Notes under the pieces: generated by a model | What the model was told of the DNA's origin: nothing | The model's input: the letters and a program-made list of their open reading frames with translations, nothing else | Databases searched by the model: none | DNA from: Methylococcaceae bacterium | Lineage (GTDB): Bacteria > Pseudomonadota > Gammaproteobacteria > Methylococcales > Methylomonadaceae | Direction: 5' to 3' | Assembly: GCA_030618325.1 (NCBI GenBank) | Contig: JAUXDP010000104.1 | Span: 1-9,923 of the forward strand | Length of the DNA stretch: 9,923 nucleotides | Translations under genes and position numbers: made by a program | Shown: piece after piece, positions 1 through 8,529 of the stretch | Layout of the letters: each line of letters begins with the position of its first letter | Position numbering within the stretch: position 1 is the first letter of the stretch

Positions 1-155
1 GTGCGTTTGTCGCCATCTTGAATAATCAGTTGATCTATCAACTCGCCTATGCCCAGCTCATCGTATATGCCTGCAACCAGTCCTAGGTGATTGAGCTGTT
101 TGCTACTATAGTGTTCTGGATGTGCCATTGTTCCCGTTTCAACGTGCGCTGCCAT
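1..155 (-). CDS. IS1634 family transposase, N-terminal fragment (truncated by window edge)
   Basis: The leftward frame from the ATG at 155 is open for 51 codons to the window edge. It reads SSKQLNHLGLVAGIYDELGI, then GELIDQLIIQDGDKR. This matches the DUF4277 N-terminal domain that precedes the DDE domain in IS1634-type transposases, where the pattern LNHLGLVAGxYDELGIGExIDQ is characteristic. The catalytic DDE region would lie to the left and is not visible, so I cannot say whether the gene is intact. A second in-frame ATG at 128 (MAHPEHYSSK) is an alternative start. Neither start has a strong Shine-Dalgarno sequence. The gene lies downstream of tldD and reads in the same direction, so it may receive read-through transcription. 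Identification is from recalled family similarity. Confidence 0.8.
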   Translation of the reverse strand, partial: MAAHVETGTMAHPEHYSSKQLNHLGLVAGIYDELGIGELIDQLIIQDGDKR

Positions 156-237
156 CTTAAGGTATTGGTTTTAAAAATCCTATATTATGAAGGATTTAAA
201 TAATAAATTTAAAGTAATAATAGTATGCGGAATGTCG
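1..237 (-). mobile_element. Partial IS1634-type insertion sequence (5' end of the element)
   Basis: The left edge holds the start of a transposase gene reading out of the window, plus its AT-rich leader (156-237). The element is identified from the transposase N-terminus. Its boundary is not certain. I place it near 237 because the short motif TGCGGAATGTCGG (225-237) looks like an IS end and because a separate inverted-repeat structure begins at 238. The other end lies outside the window, so the terminal repeats cannot be paired here. IS1634 members are known for long and variable target duplications, so flanking direct repeats may also be missing from view. Confidence 0.55.
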
Positions 238-332
238 GAGATAACATCCCTTAGACCATATTTACTAGTTATTTTTTCTTGCCACAGTCTTTATGAGAAC
301 AACTGAAATCCCGGACTTAGGGATGTTATCTC
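238..332. repeat. 95-bp element with terminal inverted repeats (MITE-like or IS remnant)
   Basis: The arms are GAGATAACATCCCTTAG (238-254) and CTTAGGGATGTTATCTC (316-332). They are complementary at 16 of 17 positions, and the two next inner pairs after one mismatch also match. The roughly 60-nt interior is AT-rich and has no credible reading frame. The structure sits between the IS leader and the tldD stop codon. Possible readings are a miniature inverted-repeat element, a solo IS remnant, or a long-loop hairpin at the 3' end of the tldD transcript. The loop is too long and the T-run is lacking for a classical intrinsic terminator. I see no obvious target-site duplication directly outside the arms. 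Confidence 0.6.
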
Positions 333-351
333 TTGCATGCAGAAAAACAAA

Positions 352-1797
352 TTAAACATCCGTTCCTCCTACGGTGAGACCATCTATTTTTAGCGTAGGT
401 TGTCCTACCCCAACCGGTACACTCTGCCCTTCTTTTCCACAGGTTCCTACACCACTATCCAGCTCCATGTCGGTACCCACCATACTTACTTTGGTCAAAA
501 CATCTGGCCCATTGCCAATTAAAGTAGCTCCTTTAACCGGCTGGGTTATTTTGCCATTCTCAATTAAATAGGCTTCGCTGGCTGAAAAAACAAATTTTCC
601 TGAAGTAATATCTACCTGACCACCAGCAAAATTCTTAGCATACAAGCCCTTACTAACTGACCGAATAATTTCTTCAGGGTCATGTGGGCCAGCTAACATA
701 TAAGTGTTGGTCATTCTAGGCATCGGTAAATGAGCATAAGATTCTCGGCGACCATTACCAGTGGGGCTAACCCCCATCAGCCTGGCATTCATTTTGTCCT
801 GTATATAACCTTTCAGTATGCCATTTTCTATTAATACAGTATTTTCAGTAGGCGTACCTTCATCATCAACACTCAAAGAGCCTCTGCGCCCTGCCAGGGT
901 GCCATCATCAACAACTGTACATAAATTAGATGCCACTCGCTCACCAATTCGACCACTAAAAGCAGAAGTACCTTTGCGGTTAAAATCACCCTCCAGACCG
1001 TGACCAATAGCTTCGTGCAATAATATACCAGGCCAGCCAGGGCCCAATACCACCGTCATATTTCCTGCGGGTGCAGCTTTAGCTTCTAGATTGATTAATG
1101 CTTGCCTGACAGCTTCCCTACCGTATCCCAACGCCTTATCCTGATCGAGAAAAAAAGCATAATCTGATCTTGCGCCACCACCCATACTACCTTGCTCCCG
1201 GCGACCATTTTGCTCAACAATTACAGTTACATTCATCCGCACTAGAGGACGCACATCCCCTGCTAGTGAACCATCTTGGCTTGCTACCAGAATATGATCA
1301 TGAACCCCCACCAAACTAACTATGACCTGTTCTATTCGGTGATCCAATTTGCGTGTTTCGGCATCTACCCTGCGAAGTAAATCTATTTTTTCCTGATCAG
1401 ACAAAGATAACAAGGGATTGATAGCGGCATAAAGCTGAGGCCATTGTGTTTTTCTTTCTAAGGCATGACTTGTATCCTGCCCCTGCCTGGCAATAGCCTT
1501 GACACTATTAGCCGCTTCCAACAAAGCAGCAAGCTCAATCCGATCGCTATAGGCAAACCCGGTTTTTTCTCCAGAAACAGCCCTAACCCCGGCACCTTGT
1601 TCGATACTATGGCTACCTTCTTTGATAATACCATCTTCCAAAACCCAGGATTCATAGCGACCCGCTTGAAAATAGATATCGGCAGCATCAACGGGAGCAC
1701 TAAGTAAGCTATTCATCACCTGGTCAATATCTTGATCCTGCAAACCCACAGGAGCAAGAATTGATTGTTTTGCCAAATTTAAAGCCTGTTCAGTCAT
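352..1797 (-). CDS. tldD: Metalloprotease TldD
   Basis: This is the catalytic subunit of the TldD/TldE (PmbA) cytoplasmic zinc protease. The complex threads and cleaves unstructured peptides; known roles in E. coli are microcin B17 leader removal and CcdA antitoxin degradation. The zinc motif HEAIGH is at residues 261-266, giving H261, E262 and H265. The conserved C-terminal cysteine is C453, in GVGTCGKEGQ. Other family signatures are YESWVLEDGIIKEGS near residue 48 and RRESYAHLPMPRMTNTYML near 390. The frame is open further upstream, but I start at 1797. This gives 481 residues, the same as E. coli TldD, with AAGG about 9 nt upstream. The start overlaps the stop of the preceding amidase gene by 8 nt (ATGACTGA), which suggests translational coupling. 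The partner gene tldE/pmbA is not in the window. Confidence 0.96.
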   Translation of the reverse strand: MTEQALNLAKQSILAPVGLQDQDIDQVMNSLLSAPVDAADIYFQAGRYESWVLEDGIIKEGSHSIEQGAGVRAVSGEKTGFAYSDRIELAALLEAANSVKAIARQGQDTSHALERKTQWPQLYAAINPLLSLSDQEKIDLLRRVDAETRKLDHRIEQVIVSLVGVHDHILVASQDGSLAGDVRPLVRMNVTVIVEQNGRREQGSMGGGARSDYAFFLDQDKALGYGREAVRQALINLEAKAAPAGNMTVVLGPGWPGILLHEAIGHGLEGDFNRKGTSAFSGRIGERVASNLCTVVDDGTLAGRRGSLSVDDEGTPTENTVLIENGILKGYIQDKMNARLMGVSPTGNGRRESYAHLPMPRMTNTYMLAGPHDPEEIIRSVSKGLYAKNFAGGQVDITSGKFVFSASEAYLIENGKITQPVKGATLIGNGPDVLTKVSMVGTDMELDSGVGTCGKEGQSVPVGVGQPTLKIDGLTVGGTDV

Positions 1798-2623
1798 TAG
1801 GTTTACCTTCATGAAATATTTGCCGATGTTGTAAAGCTGGAAATGAAGCGCGCACTTTCTGTAATCTATCCAGATCGACATCGCTAATAACAAACCCACT
1901 CCCGGTTTTATAACAATCCAGCACCACACCCCATGGATCAATAATCATACTATGCCCATAAGTTTTTCGGCCATTCAAATGGAATCCACCCTGATTAGGG
2001 GCGACAACATAACACAAATTCTCAACCGCTCTGGCTCTTAACAGTATTTCCCAATGTGCAGCACCGGTTTCTGCAGTAAAAGCTGAAGGAATGATCAATA
2101 CATCCATTCCTTGAGCGGCCATTTTTCTAAATAATTCTGGAAAACGAAGATCATAACAGATAGCTATTCCCAACTTGCCAAAGGGACTATCCAGAACCAA
2201 TTCATGACTCCCTTTAGCAATGGTATCTGATTCACGATATTGCTCATCAGTGCCAGGCACACTGACATCAAATAAATGTATTTTATCGTAACGAGCTACA
2301 CGCTCGCCTAAATCATTAAAGACCAAGCAAGCAGCAATGATCTTGGTTTCATCTTCATCGGCTAAAGGTATAGTGCCACCCACCAGCCAAATACCATATT
2401 TCTTCGCTGTATCGGCTAAAAAATCCTGAATGGGACCTGTGCCATCGATTTCTTTTTGCTCGATTTTGTCAAACTCAGACTCGCCCATTAATGCAAAATT
2501 TTCCGGCAATGCGACCAGCTTTGCTCCAGCTTTTGCAGCTAAGGCAATCAACTTTCCCGCCTCTAACAGATTAGAACTAACACTCGGCCCTGATGCCATT
2601 TGTATGGCTGAAAACTCACTCAT
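1790..2623 (-). CDS. Nit-type carbon-nitrogen hydrolase (probable deaminated-glutathione amidase)
   Basis: This 277-residue cytoplasmic amidase belongs to the nitrilase superfamily, in the Nit/NitFhit branch. The catalytic triad is visible: E41 in LPENFALMG, K114 in YDKIHLFDV, and C156 in IAICYDLRFPELFR. Further branch signatures are VAPNQGGFHLNGRKTYGHSM and IIDPWG. Characterised relatives (mammalian Nit1, E. coli YbeM) hydrolyse deaminated glutathione, a side product of transaminases, so a metabolite-repair role is the best guess. Related omega-amidases (Nit2) act on alpha-ketoglutaramate, and the sequence alone does not settle the substrate. The start at 2623 has TAAGG about 9 nt upstream. 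The gene lies 23 nt after yhdP and overlaps tldD by 8 nt. The same position between yhdP and tldD is known from Pseudomonas, but no functional link to either neighbour is established that I know of. Confidence 0.88.
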   Translation of the reverse strand: MSEFSAIQMASGPSVSSNLLEAGKLIALAAKAGAKLVALPENFALMGESEFDKIEQKEIDGTGPIQDFLADTAKKYGIWLVGGTIPLADEDETKIIAACLVFNDLGERVARYDKIHLFDVSVPGTDEQYRESDTIAKGSHELVLDSPFGKLGIAICYDLRFPELFRKMAAQGMDVLIIPSAFTAETGAAHWEILLRARAVENLCYVVAPNQGGFHLNGRKTYGHSMIIDPWGVVLDCYKTGSGFVISDVDLDRLQKVRASFPALQHRQIFHEGKPND

Positions 2624-2646
2624 TCTATTATGCCTTACTTAATTAT

Positions 2647-5600
2647 TTATTCACTTTTAGTCCATGGAAAACCAGTAATTCCAGACCAGACTTTTCTAAG
2701 CAAGCCATCATTCTCTGGTTGCGGAATCACATCCGGCTGACTCCATGGCCCCTGAATTTTATAATGCGCCCCAAAAAACATCCCTTCTTGTGACTTCCCG
2801 GTGATGGTTTCAGCTACTCCACCAACTACTCCACCAACTATTTTACCAGCTATTGGTATGATTTCCGCACTTTTGGGAATAACAAAAATATCCTGGTTTA
2901 AAGTTCTTTCAGCTAAATCTGCTTCTCCGGTAATTTTGATTTTTGCCGATGCGGCATCGATAATCAAATTATCAGTATTCGCCTTACCATTCACTATTGT
3001 AATATCACCCTGAATATCGTCATAAGATAATCCTTTTAAAAATAAATCTGAAAAATCCAGGCGCATACGGCGATCGAGACGCCACAAATCTAAAAGCCCC
3101 AAAACTCTGCCTATCCCTGGCTCAATACCCAACAACCGCCCTTCATGAAGTTGGGCATTGACTATTCCTGTCAATTTTGGCAATGAAAATCGAAACGGGG
3201 TGTCTGGACACATAAAATCAAATCGGAACACAGACTCGGTCCCCATCAACTCATCTGTAATTCTCATGTTGGTCAAAAATAACCCCAAATTATCTACCTG
3301 CCACTTTCCTTTGAGACTAGTAATTTGTTTATCATTGATTATCTCCCAAGCTCCCATCTCCGTACTTAAATGACTGCTTTTTGATTTCAAATCTAACCTA
3401 GTAACAGCTATACCGTGTTCACTACGTTGTGTCTGTAAATTCAAAGTTCCCAGGTCATTACCCTCCCAAAGCAGTTTTTCACTTTTCAGATCAATCAAAG
3501 GTATATCTATAGGTGACAACGGTTCGGCATTGTTGTTATCAGAATGAAGCTGATTTAACGCAGTGACATCAAGTTTTTTTAAGTCCAAAACAATTTTTTG
3601 CTGCTTACCAAGATCTGGTGGAATAGACAGCTTGCCATTAAAATAAGGCGTATTGATGGTACCGGACAAAGAGGAATTGATTTTCTTTAATGCCAAATCA
3701 AGGTTGCCTAACAACTGTCCATTCCAGTGAAATTTATCAAGCTGAACATCTACTTCATTCAGTTGAGGAAAAAGGGAAGAAGTACCCTGGTACTTTTCAG
3801 AAAAAGACATCCAGGCATCAACATCCAGGTTCTCCCTGTTGATGCTCAGATTAATATTTGGCGCTGCAATAAAATCAGTATTTCCTGCCCCATAAACCAA
3901 ATCAGCAGAATGCAAAATGGTTTTCTTCCTATCAATGTTAACAGCCAATTTTAGCTGATCTACATAGTTGAAATTGACGGGAATCAAGTTAGTTTCACTC
4001 AAGCTAACATCCAATCGTAACGTTTTCTTCTCCTCTGCCGCTTTAGCCAGGTTTTCTGGCAAATTCAGTTCGACTCCTTGTAAATCAGTCTGCCACTGTA
4101 ACTGTACAGGACTATTCCCATCATTTGGTAGGTCTATTAGTAAATCATATCCAAAATCACCGGAAGCTAACTGCCAATAGTTTGTGGGAAACTGTTTTTT
4201 CAGGCTTTGCACCTCAATTTTCCCGTTTACTTTAATCACCGTCTTCTCTGGATCTGGCGAAACATCAACCACAACAGGATGACCTAGTACAACTCCCTGA
4301 AGCTTTTTCCCAGAAATATTTTGCTCAGAAATAATTAAATCACCCTTAATGTCAGTAACAGGAAGATTCACCGGTAATACAGTCAATTTTGCCTTGTCCA
4401 GATGCGCCACAATATTAGCTTTGGTCTGCTCTGCTTTTAAAACTGGAATTTTCAAATTGATATCCAGAATATTCTTCCCTTGTGCCGTAATCACCTGGGT
4501 AATTGGCTGGATTACTGATGCTAATGGACTATTCAACAAAAAATCGAAGCTTTGTTCAATCGTTCCTTTTACTTGGCCTTTTATTTCCAAAAAAACATTT
4601 TTGCCCCAAACCGACAGGACATCTACTTTCAATTTTTTTATCTGGGCACCACTTAAACGCCCGTGCCTGGATGTGGCCAATATTTTATCGTTATGAAATA
4701 GGACATTAGCATCCAAATCTTTTGCGCTTGGCCATCCCGGGCTAAATGATAACTCAACGCCTGTTGCATCCAGTTCACCCTGGAATATTCCATTGCCCCT
4801 GGTGAAAGGAAAATCGCCAGGGCTCCCATAATACACAAGCTTTCCCTGAGTGACCTGTCCCTTTTTTAATAATTGGTCTAACCAATTGGAAACAGATTTT
4901 TCCAGCAGCTTTCCTGGGAAATATTTTTTACTGCGCCTAATGTTATGACCGTCCAATAGAACTGCTTGCCAATCAACAAAGGGAGCATTTTGTTGTTTAG
5001 GAATGGTTATCTTGAATTTATTTTGGGTTTTAATATCTGGAGTTTCTAATTCCAGCATTTGACTGGATACCTGCCAATTTTCGTGATTCTGCTGCCAACC
5101 CAAGCGTCCAAAAGACCTGACAATTCCCAATGGCTTGCGGAAAATTTTGGGCAGTTTCAATTGTGCTGCTTCGGTTGTTAATAATATTTCACCCTTGTTC
5201 TCAGTACCTTTCACCCAACCTGAAACACCTCGAGCACCGGGTAGGTTTTCATGAGGTGAGAAACTTAAATTTTTTACTTCAGCGTTAACAGCAACGGCAC
5301 TATTCTCGAGATCGGCGAAAACAACGAGATTATTTAATTGACCCTGAAAATCGATTTTTTTTAGTAATCTTGATTGTTTGGAATCTAGTAATTTGGTCAA
5401 CAATAATAATTCAGATGCTTGACTCAAATCCAATTGATCAAAAACGGCGGCCAATTCCTGGTCGGCATCCATCGATAAACTAAAACTTACTTCGGGCCAT
5501 ATTTTTTTCCCTGAAAGCAAGAACAACTTGCTCATGTCTAGTCGCCATTTTTCAGCCTGACGTTGCCAACGAAATTCTGCCTCTAAATCATCAACTGGCA

Positions 5601-6453
5601 GAGTGTTTGTTTTTTGACGGGTTACTGAACCATTTTGGATTTTTACATCACCCGTCAAATCAACCATTCTTGAGTTTTTCCATTCACCCCAAAGCTGAAA
5701 ATCAGTTACCCCAAAATCCAGTAAAAATTCTTCAGGTATTTCATTGGCAATTATTTTGGATAAAAAAACCTGTTCGGCTTTGATATAAGATCTACCGTTA
5801 AAAATACCCGAGGTAAAAATATCACCTTTAAAATCCATCATCACTGTTAATTTTTTACCAAACTTATCCGGCAAATTAACTTGCATTTTGAGCTGATGCT
5901 GATTATCAGGAAGATTTTCAAGGACGATATTGACATGCTGAATCACCTCAGTTTTTGCATGATACATATCATCTATCCAGCTAACCTCACTATCCAGAAC
6001 TTCATATTTTCCGCCCTGCATCAACCAGAAAGGCTGGTCATCATTGGCTTTTAAACCCACCACTGAAAAAGTGCCATCGCGCTTACGTTTGATCGTAAGC
6101 TTGGCGCCAACCAGAGTCGCCCATGCAGAGGTAAAAATATTTTGTTTTTTCAGGATATCAAGGATATTAATTCCTAAGCGAATTTCCCGAAATTGAATAG
6201 CTGGACTATCACTATCCTGGCCCGGAATAGTGATATCCTTCAAAATCAATTCAGGATTAAATCCGCGTATATGTGCCCGTAGCGTCCCTATCTTAAGAGG
6301 AAGATCTAAAATTTCACCAATTTGTAGTTCCAACTCTGTTTTGTAGGTTTGTATTTCGGCAAAAAACAGCCTTAGGCTTATGGAACCAACTGCCAGTAAA
6401 ATCAGAGACCAGAAGAAAAAAATCCGTGTTGCTCGTTTAACGTGATGGATCAT
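2647..6453 (-). CDS. yhdP: AsmA-like envelope protein YhdP
   Basis: YhdP is a large inner-membrane-anchored protein of the AsmA/TamB/VPS13-like group. In E. coli it acts with TamB and YdbH in moving phospholipid from the inner to the outer membrane. The 1268 residues compare with 1266 in E. coli. A single N-terminal membrane segment (about 11-31, IFFFWSLILLAVGSISLRLF) is followed by a long periplasmic stretch of repeated beta-strand segments, including the DUF3971 region. The AsmA-type C-terminal domain covers about 1116-1245, with the family motif LLDLWRLDRRMRLDFSDLF and the repeat-like GGVVGGV. An in-frame TAA immediately precedes the ATG at 6453, so the start cannot lie further upstream. 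No good Shine-Dalgarno is present at this start. The gene follows rng by 52 nt and precedes the amidase gene by 23 nt. Confidence 0.95.
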   Translation of the reverse strand: MIHHVKRATRIFFFWSLILLAVGSISLRLFFAEIQTYKTELELQIGEILDLPLKIGTLRAHIRGFNPELILKDITIPGQDSDSPAIQFREIRLGINILDILKKQNIFTSAWATLVGAKLTIKRKRDGTFSVVGLKANDDQPFWLMQGGKYEVLDSEVSWIDDMYHAKTEVIQHVNIVLENLPDNQHQLKMQVNLPDKFGKKLTVMMDFKGDIFTSGIFNGRSYIKAEQVFLSKIIANEIPEEFLLDFGVTDFQLWGEWKNSRMVDLTGDVKIQNGSVTRQKTNTLPVDDLEAEFRWQRQAEKWRLDMSKLFLLSGKKIWPEVSFSLSMDADQELAAVFDQLDLSQASELLLLTKLLDSKQSRLLKKIDFQGQLNNLVVFADLENSAVAVNAEVKNLSFSPHENLPGARGVSGWVKGTENKGEILLTTEAAQLKLPKIFRKPLGIVRSFGRLGWQQNHENWQVSSQMLELETPDIKTQNKFKITIPKQQNAPFVDWQAVLLDGHNIRRSKKYFPGKLLEKSVSNWLDQLLKKGQVTQGKLVYYGSPGDFPFTRGNGIFQGELDATGVELSFSPGWPSAKDLDANVLFHNDKILATSRHGRLSGAQIKKLKVDVLSVWGKNVFLEIKGQVKGTIEQSFDFLLNSPLASVIQPITQVITAQGKNILDINLKIPVLKAEQTKANIVAHLDKAKLTVLPVNLPVTDIKGDLIISEQNISGKKLQGVVLGHPVVVDVSPDPEKTVIKVNGKIEVQSLKKQFPTNYWQLASGDFGYDLLIDLPNDGNSPVQLQWQTDLQGVELNLPENLAKAAEEKKTLRLDVSLSETNLIPVNFNYVDQLKLAVNIDRKKTILHSADLVYGAGNTDFIAAPNINLSINRENLDVDAWMSFSEKYQGTSSLFPQLNEVDVQLDKFHWNGQLLGNLDLALKKINSSLSGTINTPYFNGKLSIPPDLGKQQKIVLDLKKLDVTALNQLHSDNNNAEPLSPIDIPLIDLKSEKLLWEGNDLGTLNLQTQRSEHGIAVTRLDLKSKSSHLSTEMGAWEIINDKQITSLKGKWQVDNLGLFLTNMRITDELMGTESVFRFDFMCPDTPFRFSLPKLTGIVNAQLHEGRLLGIEPGIGRVLGLLDLWRLDRRMRLDFSDLFLKGLSYDDIQGDITIVNGKANTDNLIIDAASAKIKITGEADLAERTLNQDIFVIPKSAEIIPIAGKIVGGVVGGVAETITGKSQEGMFFGAHYKIQGPWSQPDVIPQPENDGLLRKVWSGITGFPWTKSE

Positions 6454-6479
6454 TTATTAGCTTGGATCATTTATATTCA
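6446..6479 (-). promoter_or_regulatory. Tandemly repeated yhdP start region with a six-codon mini-ORF
   Basis: The 12-mer TGGATCATTTAT (plus strand) occurs at 6446-6457 and again at 6463-6474, as two copies with a 17-bp period. Each copy carries an ATG on the minus strand. The upstream ATG (6470) opens a six-codon frame encoding MIQANK. Its TGA overlaps the yhdP ATG as ATGA. Because yhdP lacks a clear Shine-Dalgarno, termination and re-initiation from this leader could feed its translation. The repeat and the overlap are seen directly. The regulatory role is inference, and the upstream ATG itself has only a distant AGG about 14 nt away. Confidence 0.35.
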
Positions 6480-6505
6480 GATAGCCTGTAAGGAACGGGC
6501 TGGCT

Positions 6506-7960
6506 CTAAAGTAAAACCACATCATACTGTTCCTGGTTATATTCGGATTCTGCTCTAAACCTGATCTGGACTCCGACAAATGCTTCCAACTCGGATAAGG
6601 TATCGGCCTCTTCATCCAATAACATTTCAACCACTTCATTAGAGGCTAATACCAGTAAATTTTTAACATCATATTGGCGTACTTCACGAATAATCTCGCG
6701 AAAAATCTCAAGACATATTGATTCCGGTGTCTTTAATACACCCCGCCCACCACAGGTCGAGCAAGTCTCGCAAAGAATATGCTCAAGACTTTCTCGAGTT
6801 CTTTTTCGCGTCATTTCCACCAGACCTAAGGTGGAAACTTCGGTAATATTGGTTTTTGCGTGATCTTTCTCAAGATTTTTTTCAAGTGCAAGTAACACCT
6901 GATCTTTATGACCATTGCTGTGCATATCGATAAAATCGATAATAATAATTCCACCCAGATTTCTTAACCGCAACTGTCTGGCTATTGCCCGTGTCGCCTC
7001 AAGGTTGGTTTTAAAAATTGTTTCCTCCAGGTTTCGTTCTCCCACATACCCACCCGTATTTACATCTACGGTCGTCATGGATTCAGTCTGGTCAAAAACC
7101 AAGTGCCCCCCTGATTTCAGGTTGACCTTACGATCCAGAGCCTTGAGTATTTCATCTTCAACATTATAAATATCAAAGACCGGACGCTCACCGGTATAAA
7201 GTTCGATCACTGGCACTATTTCAGGGATAAAATCTTCCGCAAACTTAATCAGACGATAAAACGTTTCTCTTGAGTCAACACGTATTCTTTCTATTTCCTC
7301 CCGATACATATCCCGAAGGGTACGAATACTTAAGGGTAAATCCTGATGAATAAGCTGTTTAGCTGGAGTACTTTTAATTTTTTCTGAAATCGAACCCCAT
7401 AATTTCAGTAAAAATTTCATATCAGAATTGAGAACATTTTCTGACACACATTCTGCAGCTGTTCGGGCTATAAACTGACCACATTCATGCTCCTTCTGAA
7501 ACGCTTCCAAACAGCTTCGCAACCGTTCCCGCTCCTGTTCACATTCAATTCTTTGAGAAACACCAACCGTATTAGAATACGGCATATAAACTTGAAAACG
7601 GGACGGAATAGAAATTTCTGTGGTCAGTCGGGCACCTTTGGTTCCCATGGGTTCTTTTGCAACTTGCACAACAATCTTCTGACCTTCACGCAAAAAATGG
7701 TCAATATTATCTGAATCTTTTTTTTCCAGATCCCGGCCACAAAGATCCGACAGATGAATAAATGCTGCTCTTTCAAGACCAATCTCTACAAAAGCAGCCT
7801 GCATTCCAGGAAGCACCCGACAAACTTCTCCTTTATAAATATTACCAACGATGCCTCGTTGCCTGGTTCGCTCGATAATCAGTTCCTGCAATACCCCATT
7901 TTCTATTACCGCAACTCGAGTTTCAGGTGGGGTAACATTTATTAAGATTTCTTCACTCAT
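6506..7960 (-). CDS. rng: Ribonuclease G
   Basis: RNase G is a single-strand-specific endoribonuclease of the RNase E/G family. It matures the 5' end of 16S rRNA and takes part in mRNA decay. At 484 residues it is close to E. coli RNase G (489) and lacks the long C-terminal scaffold of RNase E. An S1 RNA-binding domain covers about 35-125 (GIVGNIYKGEVCRVLPGMQA). The likely 5'-monophosphate sensor is R166-T167 in FIARTAAE. Magnesium-binding catalytic aspartates are D299 (MTTVDVNTGGYVG) and D342 (IIIIDFIDM). The zinc-link cysteines are C400 and C403 in CETCSTCGGRG. The C-terminus YNQEQYDVVLL matches the family end. The ATG at 7960 overlaps the maf stop by 4 nt (ATGA), so it is probably translationally coupled to maf. 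This maf-rng pairing is widespread in gammaproteobacteria. Confidence 0.97.
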   Translation of the reverse strand: MSEEILINVTPPETRVAVIENGVLQELIIERTRQRGIVGNIYKGEVCRVLPGMQAAFVEIGLERAAFIHLSDLCGRDLEKKDSDNIDHFLREGQKIVVQVAKEPMGTKGARLTTEISIPSRFQVYMPYSNTVGVSQRIECEQERERLRSCLEAFQKEHECGQFIARTAAECVSENVLNSDMKFLLKLWGSISEKIKSTPAKQLIHQDLPLSIRTLRDMYREEIERIRVDSRETFYRLIKFAEDFIPEIVPVIELYTGERPVFDIYNVEDEILKALDRKVNLKSGGHLVFDQTESMTTVDVNTGGYVGERNLEETIFKTNLEATRAIARQLRLRNLGGIIIIDFIDMHSNGHKDQVLLALEKNLEKDHAKTNITEVSTLGLVEMTRKRTRESLEHILCETCSTCGGRGVLKTPESICLEIFREIIREVRQYDVKNLLVLASNEVVEMLLDEEADTLSELEAFVGVQIRFRAESEYNQEQYDVVLL

Positions 7961-8529
7961 TTAAGTACTTTTATTCCTTCATTAGCTAAAATCTTCACGG
8001 TCTCAAATATCGGCAAACCCACGACACCGGAAAAACTGCCTGTTATAGACTGAACAAATATTGCTCCCAACCCTTGAATCGCATAGGAACCCGCTTTATC
8101 GCTAGGCTCCCCTGCTTGCCAATAGTGTTTTATTTCACATTCTGTCAGTATTCTAAAAGTCACATCAGTGACACTCAACACCTGCTGGTGAGATTTACCA
8201 CGCAAAGAGACAGCCGTAAAAACCTGATGTGTTTTCCCTGATAATTGCCTCAACATCCGCATGGTATCTTGCAGGTTATCTGGCTTACCCATAATATGAG
8301 ATTCCAAAACGACTGCCGTATCAGCCGCTAATATTGGGAGCTTTCCAGTATTTGCAGCAACTGCTGCCGATTTTTCCGCCGCAATCCTTTGCACGTAAGC
8401 AACAGGCTGTTCATCAGTAAGTGGCGTTTCATCAATATCTACTGGACAAACCGTAAATTGGACGCCAATCTGATCCAATAATTCCCGTCTTCTAGGCGAA
8501 GCGGAAGCTAAAATAATTTGTGCTGACAT
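7957..8529 (-). CDS. maf: Maf/YhdE nucleoside triphosphate pyrophosphatase
   Basis: This 190-residue cytoplasmic protein hydrolyses nucleoside triphosphates to monophosphates and pyrophosphate. The YhdE subgroup prefers dTTP, UTP and modified uridine triphosphates, which suggests house-cleaning of the nucleotide pool. The N-terminal loop LASASPRRRELL (7-18) is the Maf signature. The catalytic aspartate is D70 in ILAADTAVVL, and other conserved elements are K53 (AAEKSAAV), LSGKTHQVFTAV, and SDKAGSYAIQGLGA with SGVVGLPIFET. The YhdE-like wording of the SDKAGSYAIQG segment supports the dTTP/UTP class over the YceF (m7GTP) class. The ATG at 8529 directly abuts the rlmH TAA, and the TGA overlaps the rng ATG, so it sits tightly inside the operon. 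Confidence 0.96.
   Translation of the reverse strand: MSAQIILASASPRRRELLDQIGVQFTVCPVDIDETPLTDEQPVAYVQRIAAEKSAAVAANTGKLPILAADTAVVLESHIMGKPDNLQDTMRMLRQLSGKTHQVFTAVSLRGKSHQQVLSVTDVTFRILTECEIKHYWQAGEPSDKAGSYAIQGLGAIFVQSITGSFSGVVGLPIFETVKILANEGIKVLK

Noticed and set aside
238..332. Intrinsic terminator of the tldD operon
   Set aside because: The arms are separated by about 60 nt and there is no T-run on the minus strand after the second arm, so it does not fit a Rho-independent terminator.
1798..1941. N-terminal extension of TldD by 48 residues in the same frame
   Set aside because: The extension lies wholly inside the amidase gene. Starting at 1797 gives exactly the 481-residue length of E. coli TldD, with a proper Shine-Dalgarno spacing.
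4349..4696. 115-codon rightward frame inside yhdP
   Set aside because: It lies fully antisense to a well-conserved yhdP, shows no recognisable domain and has no ribosome-binding site. It is a chance open frame.
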